Origin: Bacteroidales bacterium
GTDB taxonomy: Bacteria; Bacteroidota; Bacteroidia; Bacteroidales; Dysgonomonadaceae
NCBI GenBank assembly: GCA_012728155.1
Contig: JAAYFR010000252.1
Span: forward strand, 1-24,004
Reading direction: 5' to 3'
DNA length: 24,004 nt
The notes below the pieces were generated by a model. The model ran no database searches and was not told where the DNA came from. It worked only from the letters and a program-made list of their open reading frames with translations. Made by a program: the position numbers and the translations under genes. Every line of letters begins with the position of its first letter. Position 1 is the first letter of the stretch. Below are positions 16,668 through 23,916 of the stretch, piece by piece.

Positions 16668-17537
16668 TCATCCCAATCGAAGCAGGTATTGTCCGTAGGG
16701 GTTATTCTTCATCGACATTCCTAACTCCCTCAACCGTTCGTCGGAAATCCAGCCATTCCTCCAGGAAATCTCTTCGAGACAGGATATCTTCAACCCCTGA
16801 CGTTTTTCCAACACTTCAATAAAGGTAGAAGCTTCCGAAAGGGAATCGTGGGTACCGGTATCAAGCCAGGCAAATCCACGACCAAAGAGTTGCATATGCA
16901 ACTGTCCCTCTTCTAAGAAAGTCTGGTTGACAGAGGTAATTTCCAATTCTCCACGTGCCGATGGCTTGACCTGTTTCGCAATTTCGACAACCCGGTTCGG
17001 ATAAAAATAAAGTCCTGTAACTGCCCAGTTAGATTTGGGTTCGGCGGGTTTCTCTTCGATGCTTATCACCTTTCCATCTTGGTCTAACTCAGCCACACCA
17101 TAACGTTGCGGGTTATCCACATAGTAACCAAATACGGTAGCAAAATCCTCTTTTTCCGCATCCTGCAGGGCCTGACGCAGCATTCTGGGAAAACCCTGTC
17201 CATAAAAAATATTATCTCCCAACACCAAGCATACTGCATCATCGCCAATAAAGCTCTCGCCGATAATAAAAGCCTGTGCCAATCCGTCGGGCGAAGGCTG
17301 TGCAGCATAACTGAAATGGACACCATAATCAGAGCCATCACCGAGCAACCGTTGGAATCCGGGAAGATCAAGTGGCGTAGAGATAATCAGGATATCTCTG
17401 ATTCCTGCCAACATCAGTGCGGAAATGGGATAATAGACCATCGGTTTATCGAAAATGGGCAGTAATTGCTTCGATATCCCTTTCGTAATTGGGTATAATC
17501 TTGTCCCTGATCCTCCTGCTAAAACGATCCCTTTCAT
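16668..17537 (-). CDS. rfbA: Glucose-1-phosphate thymidylyltransferase
   Basis: RmlA/RfbA makes dTDP-glucose from glucose-1-phosphate and dTTP, the first step towards dTDP-rhamnose. The chosen ATG at 17537 gives 289 residues; a TTG two codons upstream is less likely. The nucleotide-binding signature GGSGTRLYPIT (8-18) is present. So are QPSPDGLAQA (80-89), the metal-binding Asp108 in LVLGDNIFYG, and the EEKP motif in the middle. Length and motifs match the family. It appears to be the first gene of the rfbA-rfbC-rfbB run, with a candidate promoter at 17556-17563. Confidence 0.96.
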   Translation of the reverse strand: MKGIVLAGGSGTRLYPITKGISKQLLPIFDKPMVYYPISALMLAGIRDILIISTPLDLPGFQRLLGDGSDYGVHFSYAAQPSPDGLAQAFIIGESFIGDDAVCLVLGDNIFYGQGFPRMLRQALQDAEKEDFATVFGYYVDNPQRYGVAELDQDGKVISIEEKPAEPKSNWAVTGLYFYPNRVVEIAKQVKPSARGELEITSVNQTFLEEGQLHMQLFGRGFAWLDTGTHDSLSEASTFIEVLEKRQGLKISCLEEISWRNGWISDERLRELGMSMKNNPYGQYLLRLG

Positions 17538-17555
17538 AATCAATCGATTTTTTTA

Positions 17556-17563
17556 TAAAGATA
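17556..17563 (-). promoter_or_regulatory. Putative -7 box of the rfbACB run
   Basis: The minus strand reads TATCTTTA, one base from TAnnTTTG, 18 bases before the rfbA ATG. A TTG (17586-17588) lies 22 bases upstream of it as a weak -33 element. The same octamer stands before trmD and before the gene at 21412, which supports it as a variant box. Confidence 0.33.
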
Positions 17564-17629
17564 ACTTCTACTTAACAATTCTACCCAATCATTGTTGAAT
17601 AAAAAATCATTTTTCTCTTTAGAATATGA

Positions 17630-18304
17630 TTACTTGAATAGATCGGGTCTCAATTTTCGGGTACGTTCTACCGCCTGTTCATGGCGCCATTCCTCTATCT
17701 TCCGCTCATGCCCCGACAACAACAGATCAGGTACTTTCCATCCCTTATAATCAGCCGGTCGGGTATAGACCGGCGGCGCCAGCAGTCCATCTTGAAACGA
17801 ATCGGAGAGCGCAGATTGTTCATCACCGATAGCACCCGGAATCACACGAACCACTGCGTCGGCAATCATTGCGGCAACCAGTTCACCACCTGTCAGCACA
17901 AAATCGCCGATAGAGATCTCCCTTGTAATAAGATGTTCCCTTACCCGGTAGTCCACTCCTTTATAGTGTCCACAGAGAATAATAATATTCTCTTTCAGGG
18001 AAAGCTCGTTGGCAGTAGATTGTGTAAATTGCTCCCCATCAGGGGTAGTGAAGATCACCTCATCATAGTGGCGTTGCGACTTGAGCCAACTGATAGCTCT
18101 GTCGATAGGTTCTATTTGCATAACCATTCCCGCCTCTCCACCAAACGGATAGTCATCGACACGGCGATGTTTATCAAGTGTATAATCCCGCAGGTTAAGG
18201 AGTCCAAACTCAACCAGCCCTTTCTCCTGCGCTCGTTTCAGTATACTTGTATGGAGCGCTCCCTCAATTATTTCGGGTAGAACGGTAATAATATCGATTC
18301 TCAT
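17630..18304 (-). CDS. trmD: tRNA (guanine-N1)-methyltransferase TrmD
   Basis: TrmD methylates G37 next to the anticodon of tRNAs reading CNN codons, using S-adenosylmethionine, and prevents +1 frameshifting. The protein has 224 residues; many homologues run to about 245. The SPOUT trefoil-knot segments are present: ILCGHYKGVDYR (109-120) and SIGDFVLTGGE (131-141). Arg153 in VVRVIPG and Asp168 in LSDSF correspond to the E. coli catalytic Arg154 and Asp169. The C-terminal LLSGHERKIEEWR is also conserved. It is not in the usual rpsP-rimM-trmD-rplS operon here but between murF and rfbA. Confidence 0.96.
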   Translation of the reverse strand: MRIDIITVLPEIIEGALHTSILKRAQEKGLVEFGLLNLRDYTLDKHRRVDDYPFGGEAGMVMQIEPIDRAISWLKSQRHYDEVIFTTPDGEQFTQSTANELSLKENIIILCGHYKGVDYRVREHLITREISIGDFVLTGGELVAAMIADAVVRVIPGAIGDEQSALSDSFQDGLLAPPVYTRPADYKGWKVPDLLLSGHERKIEEWRHEQAVERTRKLRPDLFK

Positions 18305-18583
18305 ACGATTTGGCTATTAAGCAGTGTAAAGATAGCCAATCTACAGGTAGAAAGGAAATGATACGACACAAAATCCATTAATTTCCACTTTCTCCAAAGG
18401 CGTCTGGGCTACAACACTGATCCCATCAAGTTCGATGGAACTCTCTCTCATTGTAACGTGGTCCATATCAACCGTTTTTTGCATATTTAAACAGCAAGAG
18501 GGGGAAGGGGGAGTGAGGGCCACAATACCATATGGAACAGCATCGAGAATGGCGATACTGCACATACAATTCAAACAATAGCT
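18305..18583. other. Intergenic region between murF and trmD
   Basis: These 279 bases hold the trmD promoter candidate and a 77-codon minus-strand frame (18341-18574) that begins with TTG and has no recognisable domain. I do not call it a gene. A pyrimidine-rich run on the minus strand near 18495-18520 is the only other obvious feature. Confidence 0.3.
18327..18334 (-). promoter_or_regulatory. Putative -7 box of trmD
   Basis: TATCTTTA on the minus strand lies 22 bases before the trmD ATG. It is one mismatch from TAnnTTTG and identical to the boxes proposed for rfbA and the gene at 21412. A TTTC is present 20 bases upstream in place of TTTG. Confidence 0.32.
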
Positions 18584-19882
18584 CTATAAGTGACCGATCG
18601 CTTTTTCCAAATGTACGGAATGGGAACCTTTTAACAGAATATAGTAATTGCACACCGGCTCTATTTTAAGAGCCTTAATCAACTGATTCACATCATCGAA
18701 TAGTCGGATATCCTCATTTTCTCTGATCCACCTACTAAAAACAGCACCTACCAGATAGAGTTTGTCGTAAGGTTGTCTCTTCAAAAACTGTATCATCTTT
18801 TCATGTTCTTCATCGCTACTCTCACCCAACTCATTCATTTCTCCGAGAATCACCATTTTTGGCAATGAAGTGGGAACGGATGAAAAGAACTCCAATGATG
18901 CTTTCATACTGGTAGGATTGGCATTATAAGCATCGATGATCAGGTCATTTTTTTCTGTGCGCTTGAATTGAGAACGATAGTTTGTGGGTTCATATTCTTC
19001 CAGCGCGGTACTGATTCGCTCGGCATTGATCCCGAAAAATTTAGAAGCTGCAACTGCCGCAATCGCATTATCGAAGTTGAACTCGCCCACCAGTCGTGTT
19101 TTGACACGATAGGAGCTGTCAAAAAAGCTCCAGTCGAACTCAAGAAAAGGAGTCGCATCGGCAATTGTACCCGAAGCAAAAAGTGAGGGATCATTCTTGC
19201 CATAAAGTATACGCCCCATCCCTTCCGATCGCTCATATAAAATCGGATTATCTTTATTTACAAATACTTTGCCTTCAGATTTCCGGATAAAATCATATAA
19301 CTCACATTTGGCGTCGACCAGATTTTCGAAATTTCCAAACCCTTCCATATGTGCCTTCCCCACATTGGTGATGATTCCGTAATTGGGCTCAGCAATCTCA
19401 CACAGCTCACGGATATCTCCCAAATGGCTGGCTCCCATCTCCACCACTCCAATCTCATGTGACCTATTCATCGACAACAAGGTAATTGGAACCCCAATCT
19501 GGTTATTCAGGTTCCCTTGGGTATATGCCACTTTAAACTCTTTCGACAAAGCAACGGCGATCAGTTCTTTCGTGGTGGTCTTTCCGTTTGTCCCTGTGAT
19601 ACCGATAAGAGGGATTTTCAGCTTCTTACGGTGCCAATTGGCCAATTTCTGAAGAGCCTCCAATGTATCTTTTACCAAGATGATCCGATCGTTTTCACAC
19701 TCCGGGGGTTCATCCACCACCGCATAGGCACATCCTGACTCAATCGCCTTCTCCGCAAACAGATTCCCATTAAATCTCTCCCCTTTCAACGCAAAAAAAA
19801 GAGAGTCCTTGGGACAGATCCGCGAATCGGTTGTAACAACCGGATATTGTAGAAACAGATTATATAGTTCCGCAGTTTCCAT
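18584..19882 (-). CDS. murF: UDP-N-acetylmuramoyl-tripeptide--D-alanyl-D-alanine ligase
   Basis: MurF adds the D-Ala-D-Ala dipeptide to UDP-MurNAc-tripeptide, the last cytoplasmic step of the peptidoglycan precursor. Starting at METAELYN (19882) gives 432 residues; the frame is open a further 40 codons but that part overlaps the upstream peptidase gene. The N-terminal uridine-binding domain has TDSR and FFALKGERFNG. The Mur ligase P-loop is GITGTNGKTTTKE with Lys101. MEMGASHLGDI-like residues and DAYNANPTSM confirm the MurF family. It follows the C1 peptidase gene by 20 bases and may share its transcript. Confidence 0.95.
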   Translation of the reverse strand: METAELYNLFLQYPVVTTDSRICPKDSLFFALKGERFNGNLFAEKAIESGCAYAVVDEPPECENDRIILVKDTLEALQKLANWHRKKLKIPLIGITGTNGKTTTKELIAVALSKEFKVAYTQGNLNNQIGVPITLLSMNRSHEIGVVEMGASHLGDIRELCEIAEPNYGIITNVGKAHMEGFGNFENLVDAKCELYDFIRKSEGKVFVNKDNPILYERSEGMGRILYGKNDPSLFASGTIADATPFLEFDWSFFDSSYRVKTRLVGEFNFDNAIAAVAASKFFGINAERISTALEEYEPTNYRSQFKRTEKNDLIIDAYNANPTSMKASLEFFSSVPTSLPKMVILGEMNELGESSDEEHEKMIQFLKRQPYDKLYLVGAVFSRWIRENEDIRLFDDVNQLIKALKIEPVCNYYILLKGSHSVHLEKAIGHL

Positions 19883-19902
19883 ATCACTTCGGCAAAAAAA
19901 TG

Positions 19903-21072
19903 CTATAACCCCAATTGAGCGGCAATCGATACAGGAATAGCATCGCGATGCAAAACAATACTTAAAGTCTTGTAACGAACAAACGGATCCGACGCATACC
20001 ATAGCCCTTTGTAGGGCCCGGTTTCACCCCATGAATTCTTCACCATATAGAATTTGTTCCCTTTCTGATCTTTTGCAATGCCGTAGATCAACATTCCATG
20101 ATCATCTGTGGTTTGATAATTATCGTATGATTCTTGTCTCATTTCCTGGGTAATCTTTTTTTCTGCAAGCAGCTCATTCCCAACACGGGTTCTTAGACTG
20201 GCATCCCGATCACGGGTAGAGAGCCCGAGCCATTTGGCCTGGTCGGAACCTGCATTTTCAACCGCATTTTCGTCGGGAATAATGGCAAGCCCTTCACGCG
20301 AAAATCCAACTTCGCTCACGTCTGATGCCCAAGCGATCGTATATCCGCTCATAATAGCACTCTCCATCACTTCCATCATCTCTTCCATAGGGATATTATA
20401 GGAATTAGCCCAGCGCCAGTTATCGGGTACTTCAATGGCAAAGGGTTTATAAAAAGGGTGATGCGTAAAGGATGTCAGTGAAACATAATCTTCCTGATTG
20501 AGTCCGAGAAATTCTTTGAAAGTATGCGGGGTGTACTGTTTCCCCTGATAAGTAAAGGAGTTGGGTAAAGGAGCGAGATAACTGTCCAGAATGGCGGAAA
20601 ATCCCTCTTTCCAAACAGGAGAGAGTTTTTTCCCCGCAATAACACCCTCCATATATCCTTTCAGGACTTTATCGAGCTCTCCATGATCGTGGGTCTCACT
20701 ACCATAATTGAGTCCCGGGTAAGCATCATCGGGCATGATCCCATATTCATTGATGGTCTCCACCACATCGGCAAACGATCCTCCCGCTGCAAAATTCAAA
20801 TTCCCTTGCAGACGTGCATATTTCTCTGCCTTATCTTCATAATTTCTCCGCACAATATACATTTCGGAGAGGTCGAACTCTCCTTTTCCCATACGGATCA
20901 GCTCTGATTCTAACAACCCAACGCCCGAGAAACTCCAACAAGTGCCTGAACTGGCTTGATTTTTTACCGGTGTAATGGGATTTTGTTTAATTACAGAGAA
21001 ATCATATGCACCTTGTGCAGAAACGGTTATTACCGACAGAAGATAGATAAAGATTACAATCAATTTGTTCAT
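19903..21072 (-). CDS. Secreted C1-family cysteine peptidase, PepC/bleomycin-hydrolase-like
   Basis: The 389-residue protein has an N-terminal signal peptide (LIVIFIYLLSVITVSA) and a papain-fold catalytic set in order: Gln39 and Cys45 in NQASSGTCWSF, His325 in TTDDHGM, and Asn346 in VKNSWG. The DHGM motif, the long inserts and the ending resemble the aminopeptidase C/bleomycin hydrolase branch (C1B). Those enzymes are usually cytoplasmic and about 450 residues, so this is a secreted, somewhat shorter form, probably periplasmic or surface, acting on peptides. The leader is three 12-base repeats behind an exact -7 box. It lies directly upstream of murF, with no evident shared pathway. Confidence 0.88.
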   Translation of the reverse strand: MNKLIVIFIYLLSVITVSAQGAYDFSVIKQNPITPVKNQASSGTCWSFSGVGLLESELIRMGKGEFDLSEMYIVRRNYEDKAEKYARLQGNLNFAAGGSFADVVETINEYGIMPDDAYPGLNYGSETHDHGELDKVLKGYMEGVIAGKKLSPVWKEGFSAILDSYLAPLPNSFTYQGKQYTPHTFKEFLGLNQEDYVSLTSFTHHPFYKPFAIEVPDNWRWANSYNIPMEEMMEVMESAIMSGYTIAWASDVSEVGFSREGLAIIPDENAVENAGSDQAKWLGLSTRDRDASLRTRVGNELLAEKKITQEMRQESYDNYQTTDDHGMLIYGIAKDQKGNKFYMVKNSWGETGPYKGLWYASDPFVRYKTLSIVLHRDAIPVSIAAQLGL

Positions 21073-21080
21073 AATAATAA

Positions 21081-21116
21081 TTCAGTTGTTATTTCAGTTG
21101 TTATTTCAATTGTTAT
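21081..21116. repeat. Three tandem 12-bp repeats in the C1 peptidase leader
   Basis: TTCAGTTGTTAT occurs at 21081-21092 and 21093-21104, with a third copy (TTCAATTGTTAT, one change) at 21105-21116. They sit between the -7 box (21118-21125) and the ATG at 21072, so the 5' untranslated region would consist almost entirely of these repeats. Confidence 0.85.
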
Positions 21117-21117
21117 T

Positions 21118-21125
21118 CAAATATA
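21118..21125 (-). promoter_or_regulatory. Putative -7 box of the C1 peptidase-murF unit
   Basis: The minus strand reads TATATTTG, an exact TAnnTTTG match, 45 bases before the ATG. Transcription would start near 21111, at the edge of the 12-bp tandem repeats. No -33 TTTG is seen at the proper distance. Confidence 0.45.
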
Positions 21126-21305
21126 CATTGTAAATTTAGATGTTTGTTTTATGCGACATATTCAAAATAGGTGTAGCATCTGTTGTCACTGATGGCAAAC
21201 CTTCAAATACTTTTATCCTGCAAAGCGGGTGATAGCTTACAAAGCGAAATGAGTATGGAACACCGCTGAATGAATAACGGACGAAGTGCAAGGAATTGTA
21301 AAGCA

Positions 21306-21313
21306 CAAAAATA
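21306..21313 (-). promoter_or_regulatory. Possible distal -7 box towards the C1 peptidase
   Basis: TATTTTTG on the minus strand matches TAnnTTTG but lies 233 bases from the peptidase ATG. The inverted repeat at 21315-21334 fills the position between -7 and -33. Weak on its own. Confidence 0.22.
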
Positions 21314-21314
21314 C

Positions 21315-21334
21315 CATAAATTGGGGAATTTATG
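21315..21334. promoter_or_regulatory. Perfect inverted repeat, candidate operator or hairpin
   Basis: CATAAATT and AATTTATG form perfect 8-base arms around GGGG. It lies 77 bases before the plus-strand gene at 21412 and right beside a minus-strand TATTTTTG box. There is no T-run after either arm, so an operator is more likely than a terminator. No regulator is identified. Confidence 0.4.
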
Positions 21335-21379
21335 CTGTTTTCCGCGCTGCTATTTCCATAAAAAGTTGAAAAAAAGAGA

Positions 21380-21387
21380 TATCTTTA
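21380..21387 (+). promoter_or_regulatory. Putative -7 box of the 21412-RNase HI pair
   Basis: TATCTTTA, one base from TAnnTTTG, lies 24 bases before the ATG at 21412. The same octamer precedes rfbA and trmD. Confidence 0.33.
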
Positions 21388-21411
21388 CAATCTTATCTGA
21401 ATAATTTAGCT

Positions 21412-21867
21412 ATGGACGATTTAAGACCTACAAAAAAAAAGATGCGTAAAGGAGTATTGTGGCTCCTTGGAATATTGATATTTGCTTTCGGAATTTTTAT
21501 CTATGTACGTTTCTATTACGTATTTGGGACTGGAGTAAAATCGGGAGAATTGAACTATCTGGTCTATAAAGGGGTTCTCTTCAAGACCTACGAGGGCAAG
21601 CTGATCCAGTCGGGGTTTCGTGCCGACAACCCGGGAGGATTACAATCGAATCAGTTCGATTTCTCTGTAGTAGACAAAAAAATTGCCGAACAGCTGATGA
21701 TTTCCAGCGGCAAAAATGTGCAGTTACATTACAAGGAGTATTTCAGCACATTGCCTTGGAGAGGATATACCAAGTTTGTTGTGGACAGCATCATCATGAT
21801 TGAGGAGAAGCCCAACTGGAGGGATCTGGAAGAGGAGTTGACTCCCTATATCCTTGAAACGATATGA
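21412..21867 (+). CDS. Small membrane-anchored protein of unknown function
   Basis: The 151-residue protein starts with a basic segment (KKKMRKG), then one hydrophobic membrane span at about residues 13-33 (VLWLLGILIFAFGIFIYV), then a soluble domain. The soluble domain contains GVKSGELNYLVYKGVLFKTYEGKLIQ, a repeated beta-rich theme, and ends in an acidic helix. Positive residues before the span predict an N-in, C-out anchor with the domain in the periplasm. No catalytic motif and no nucleotide-binding motif is visible. It precedes the RNase HI gene by 10 bases and is probably co-transcribed. I do not recognise a function; coding status is supported by the membrane anchor, spacing and upstream promoter candidate. 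Confidence 0.75.
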   Translation: MDDLRPTKKKMRKGVLWLLGILIFAFGIFIYVRFYYVFGTGVKSGELNYLVYKGVLFKTYEGKLIQSGFRADNPGGLQSNQFDFSVVDKKIAEQLMISSGKNVQLHYKEYFSTLPWRGYTKFVVDSIIMIEEKPNWRDLEEELTPYILETI

Positions 21868-21877
21868 GGGCAATTGG

Positions 21878-22528
21878 ATGGCAAAAAAGAAGTTCTATGT
21901 GGTTTGGGAAGGGGTAAAACCGGGAATTTACCATTCTTGGGGTGAATGCAAAGCACAGGTCTCCGGTTTTGAAAACGCACTTTACAAATCTTTCTCTACG
22001 CTGGAGGAGGCAGAAAAGGCCTACTCAGCCAACCCGTGGAAATCGTTGAACACTCTCCAGAAAAAGAAGGTGAAATCCACTTCACCATCAGAATCCCCTG
22101 CCGCACCCGACAGTACAGCAAAAATCTTACCTGAAAGTATCGCAGTAGATGCCGCCTGTAGTGGGAATCCCGGTTTGATGGAATACCGAGGTGTATTTGT
22201 GGGTGATGGCAAAGAGATTTTTCATGTAGGTCCGATGGCTGAAGGGACCAACAATATAGGCGAATTTCTTGCCATTGTGCATGCACTAGCGTTGCTTAAA
22301 AAGAAAAACAGCTCCATTCCTATCTATTCCGACAGTGTGAATGCCATGAAATGGATATCCCATAAAAAGTGTAGAACCAAATTAGCACAAACACCCGCCA
22401 ACAAACCGCTCTTCGAGCTGATCGAACGCGCAGAGGCCTGGCTGCATACCCACAGCTATTCCAATCCGATCCTGAAATGGGAAACAAAACTGTGGGGAGA
22501 AAATCCTGCCGATTTCGGCAGGAAATAA
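21878..22528 (+). CDS. rnhA: Ribonuclease HI with N-terminal viroplasmin domain
   Basis: It cleaves the RNA strand of RNA-DNA hybrids such as R-loops and primers. The ATG at 21878 gives 216 residues and has a GAGGG 7 bases upstream, the clearest Shine-Dalgarno in the window; an earlier in-frame ATG (21854) overlaps the preceding gene. Residues about 3-47 are the caulimovirus VI/viroplasmin hybrid-binding domain (KFYVVWEGVKPGIYHSW). A Ser/Pro-rich linker follows, then the RNase H fold. Four catalytic acids are visible: Asp91 (VDAACSGNPG), Glu129 (NIGEF), Asp152 (YSDSVNAMKW) and Asp212 (NPADFGRK). The last codons form a perfect hairpin on the DNA. Convergent with the phosphatase gene with one base between the stop codons. 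Confidence 0.93.
   Translation: MAKKKFYVVWEGVKPGIYHSWGECKAQVSGFENALYKSFSTLEEAEKAYSANPWKSLNTLQKKKVKSTSPSESPAAPDSTAKILPESIAVDAACSGNPGLMEYRGVFVGDGKEIFHVGPMAEGTNNIGEFLAIVHALALLKKKNSSIPIYSDSVNAMKWISHKKCRTKLAQTPANKPLFELIERAEAWLHTHSYSNPILKWETKLWGENPADFGRK
22504..22523 (-). terminator. Hairpin inside rnhA 3' end, probable terminator of the phosphatase gene
   Basis: TCCTGCCGA (22504-22512) and TCGGCAGGA (22515-22523) are perfect 9-base arms with TT between them. Read on the minus strand the stem begins 6 bases after the phosphatase stop codon and is followed by ATTTTCT, as in an intrinsic terminator. The same bases encode Pro210 to Arg215 of RNase HI, including catalytic Asp212. On the plus strand the tract after the stem is AAATAATTT, a poorer terminator. 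Confidence 0.55.
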
Positions 22529-22529
22529 T

Positions 22530-23837
22530 TTAACTGCCGCTCCTTTCAACCCTTGCACCCACACTCGCCACCATCTCTTCATCAATCGAAGAGTCATTTT
22601 TCCAAGAATCCAATTTTGCTCGATAATACTCTTTCACATCCTTCCAGCGATAAAAAGGAGCGATATCGCTCTGCACGGGGATGGTCTGTTCCTCCTCATT
22701 GAGTAAGATTTTGACTAAAATATCCGGTTTTTTCTTGTGACGATAAAAAACCAGTTGAATATTGCCGCCCATTGGGAAGAATTTATAAGCCCGCCATACT
22801 CGGTGTAGATTCTCTAAATCGGTAGTTTGATAACCACAATCACCCAACTCCATCAAACAAGCCAAGGGGAGAAGACAAGACTCATGTCCAAATCGTAAAG
22901 TTGCGCTGCTCTCTTTTTTTGTCAGGCAGCTATCCGCCGTATTCAGGATATTTTCCAACAAATTGGCTTCCACAAAGGGAAGTTTTCCATTTGAAAGGGG
23001 CGTAGCCGCAAAACGCACATACCAACGAATATTATCCGCCTTCCAAAGATCGTAACACTCCTCTTTGGTAAAATAACTGAACAATTCCAGGTCGGTGTCG
23101 TGACTCTGCATATTACGCGCTATGTCAAATAGGGCAAGCATCATGCTTTCCGAGTCAATATGCTCCGCAACCTAGTTTATATCCTTGAAGATTGTCTCCA
23201 TCAGACGTTCAGGATGCACCAACTCCCGCTGAAGTTCCTTTGTTGCTTTATCATTTTTTATCCTCTCCTCCGAGAAGAAATCATCCGCATAATTCATATA
23301 ATACATGTCATGCGCACTCGCGTCATAATTGAATGTAAGTCGCGGATTCAACTCTTTCAATTGCAGACATTGGGAAGTCATCGAAAGGATACAACGGATT
23401 ACTACGGTAGAACGGGCGTTGATATCTGTTTTTTTTCGAAATATTTGCGGGTAATCATGATACATCCTTTCAGCAATACCCTGATGTTAGCGTACACCCA
23501 GCGGAGTGAGCTCCCCATACCGTTTTTTTGCCATATTGGCCATACTATCCGTTATCATGAGAATCTGTTTGCCCCTATCGGTCAGGGCACCCGCTCTATC
23601 CGCTGCCTTCAGTATGCGAACCGGTTCGTTATAATCTTTCTCGCCATTGATCAGGAAACGGGATCCATGACGGGCATAGTGACTTAAATAAAAGGGAGCA
23701 TACCCCTTTGGCGGTGTCGTATGTTTTTTGGAAGGCGTCGGATAAGCATAATAATTGGCACCTGCGAGGTGTATATTTTCAAAAATCTCCTCTTGTGCGG
23801 TTTGTGCGTGGATACTCAATGTGATGCAAAAAAGCAT
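22530..23837 (-). pseudogene. Secreted histidine-type phosphatase with two in-frame stop codons
   Basis: One frame of 436 codons runs from ATG 23837 to TAA 22530. It is interrupted at 23487-23489 (TAA) and 23172-23174 (TAG). The three open pieces (116, about 104 and about 213 residues) join without any frame change. A short signal peptide (LFCITLSIHA) precedes the catalytic motif YARHGSR with His57, and the proton-donor-like His-Glu (RFGHES) is near codon 318, the two hallmarks of branch-2 histidine acid phosphatases (phytase and MINPP-like). About 430 residues is a natural length. The first stop lies in GVR-stop-HQGIAERM, the second in KDIN-stop-VAEHIDSES. Likely a recent pseudogene, since all else is preserved; sequencing error or readthrough remain possible. 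Substrate unknown (phosphomonoesters or inositol phosphates inferred). Confidence 0.82.
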
Positions 23838-23872
23838 CGATAGTCCTTAAAAATATTTGATTCTTTCATACG

Positions 23873-23880
23873 TAAATATA
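23873..23880 (-). promoter_or_regulatory. Putative -7 box of the phosphatase gene
   Basis: TATATTTA on the minus strand is one base from TAnnTTTG and lies 35 bases before the ATG at 23837, matching the spacing of other boxes here. It supports that ATG over an out-of-frame ATG at 23869. A TTG (23904-23906) 23 bases upstream falls within a palindrome. Confidence 0.35.
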
Positions 23881-23900
23881 TTAATCTATAAATTTCTAAT

Positions 23901-23916
23901 ATTCAACTAGTTGAAT
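23901..23916. promoter_or_regulatory. Perfect 16-bp palindrome, candidate operator
   Basis: ATTCAACTAGTTGAAT reads identically on both strands. It overlaps the -33 position of the phosphatase promoter candidate. Related half-sites (ATTCAA) recur nearby around 23935-23941. This is the geometry of a repressor operator, but no cognate regulator can be named; the LacI-type protein in this window is far away. Confidence 0.45.

Larger units (their letters stand above)
21126..21411. other. Divergent intergenic region before the 21412 gene
   Basis: Together with the peptidase leader this gap is 339 bases. It contains a second minus-strand box TATTTTTG (21306-21313), a perfect inverted repeat (21315-21334) and a plus-strand box variant (21380-21387). 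No coding frame or RNA gene could be supported in the rest. Confidence 0.4.

Noticed and set aside
18341..18574. 77-codon minus-strand frame between murF and trmD
   Set aside because: TTG start, no recognisable domain or clear signals, and it runs through the trmD upstream region.
22530..23837. Three separate small genes, or a frameshifted gene
   Set aside because: All three pieces share one frame and read continuously as one phosphatase; the breaks are substitution-type stop codons, not frame changes.
22530..23837. Genome-wide stop-codon reassignment
   Set aside because: Other genes in the window end properly at TAA, TAG and TGA at family-typical lengths.
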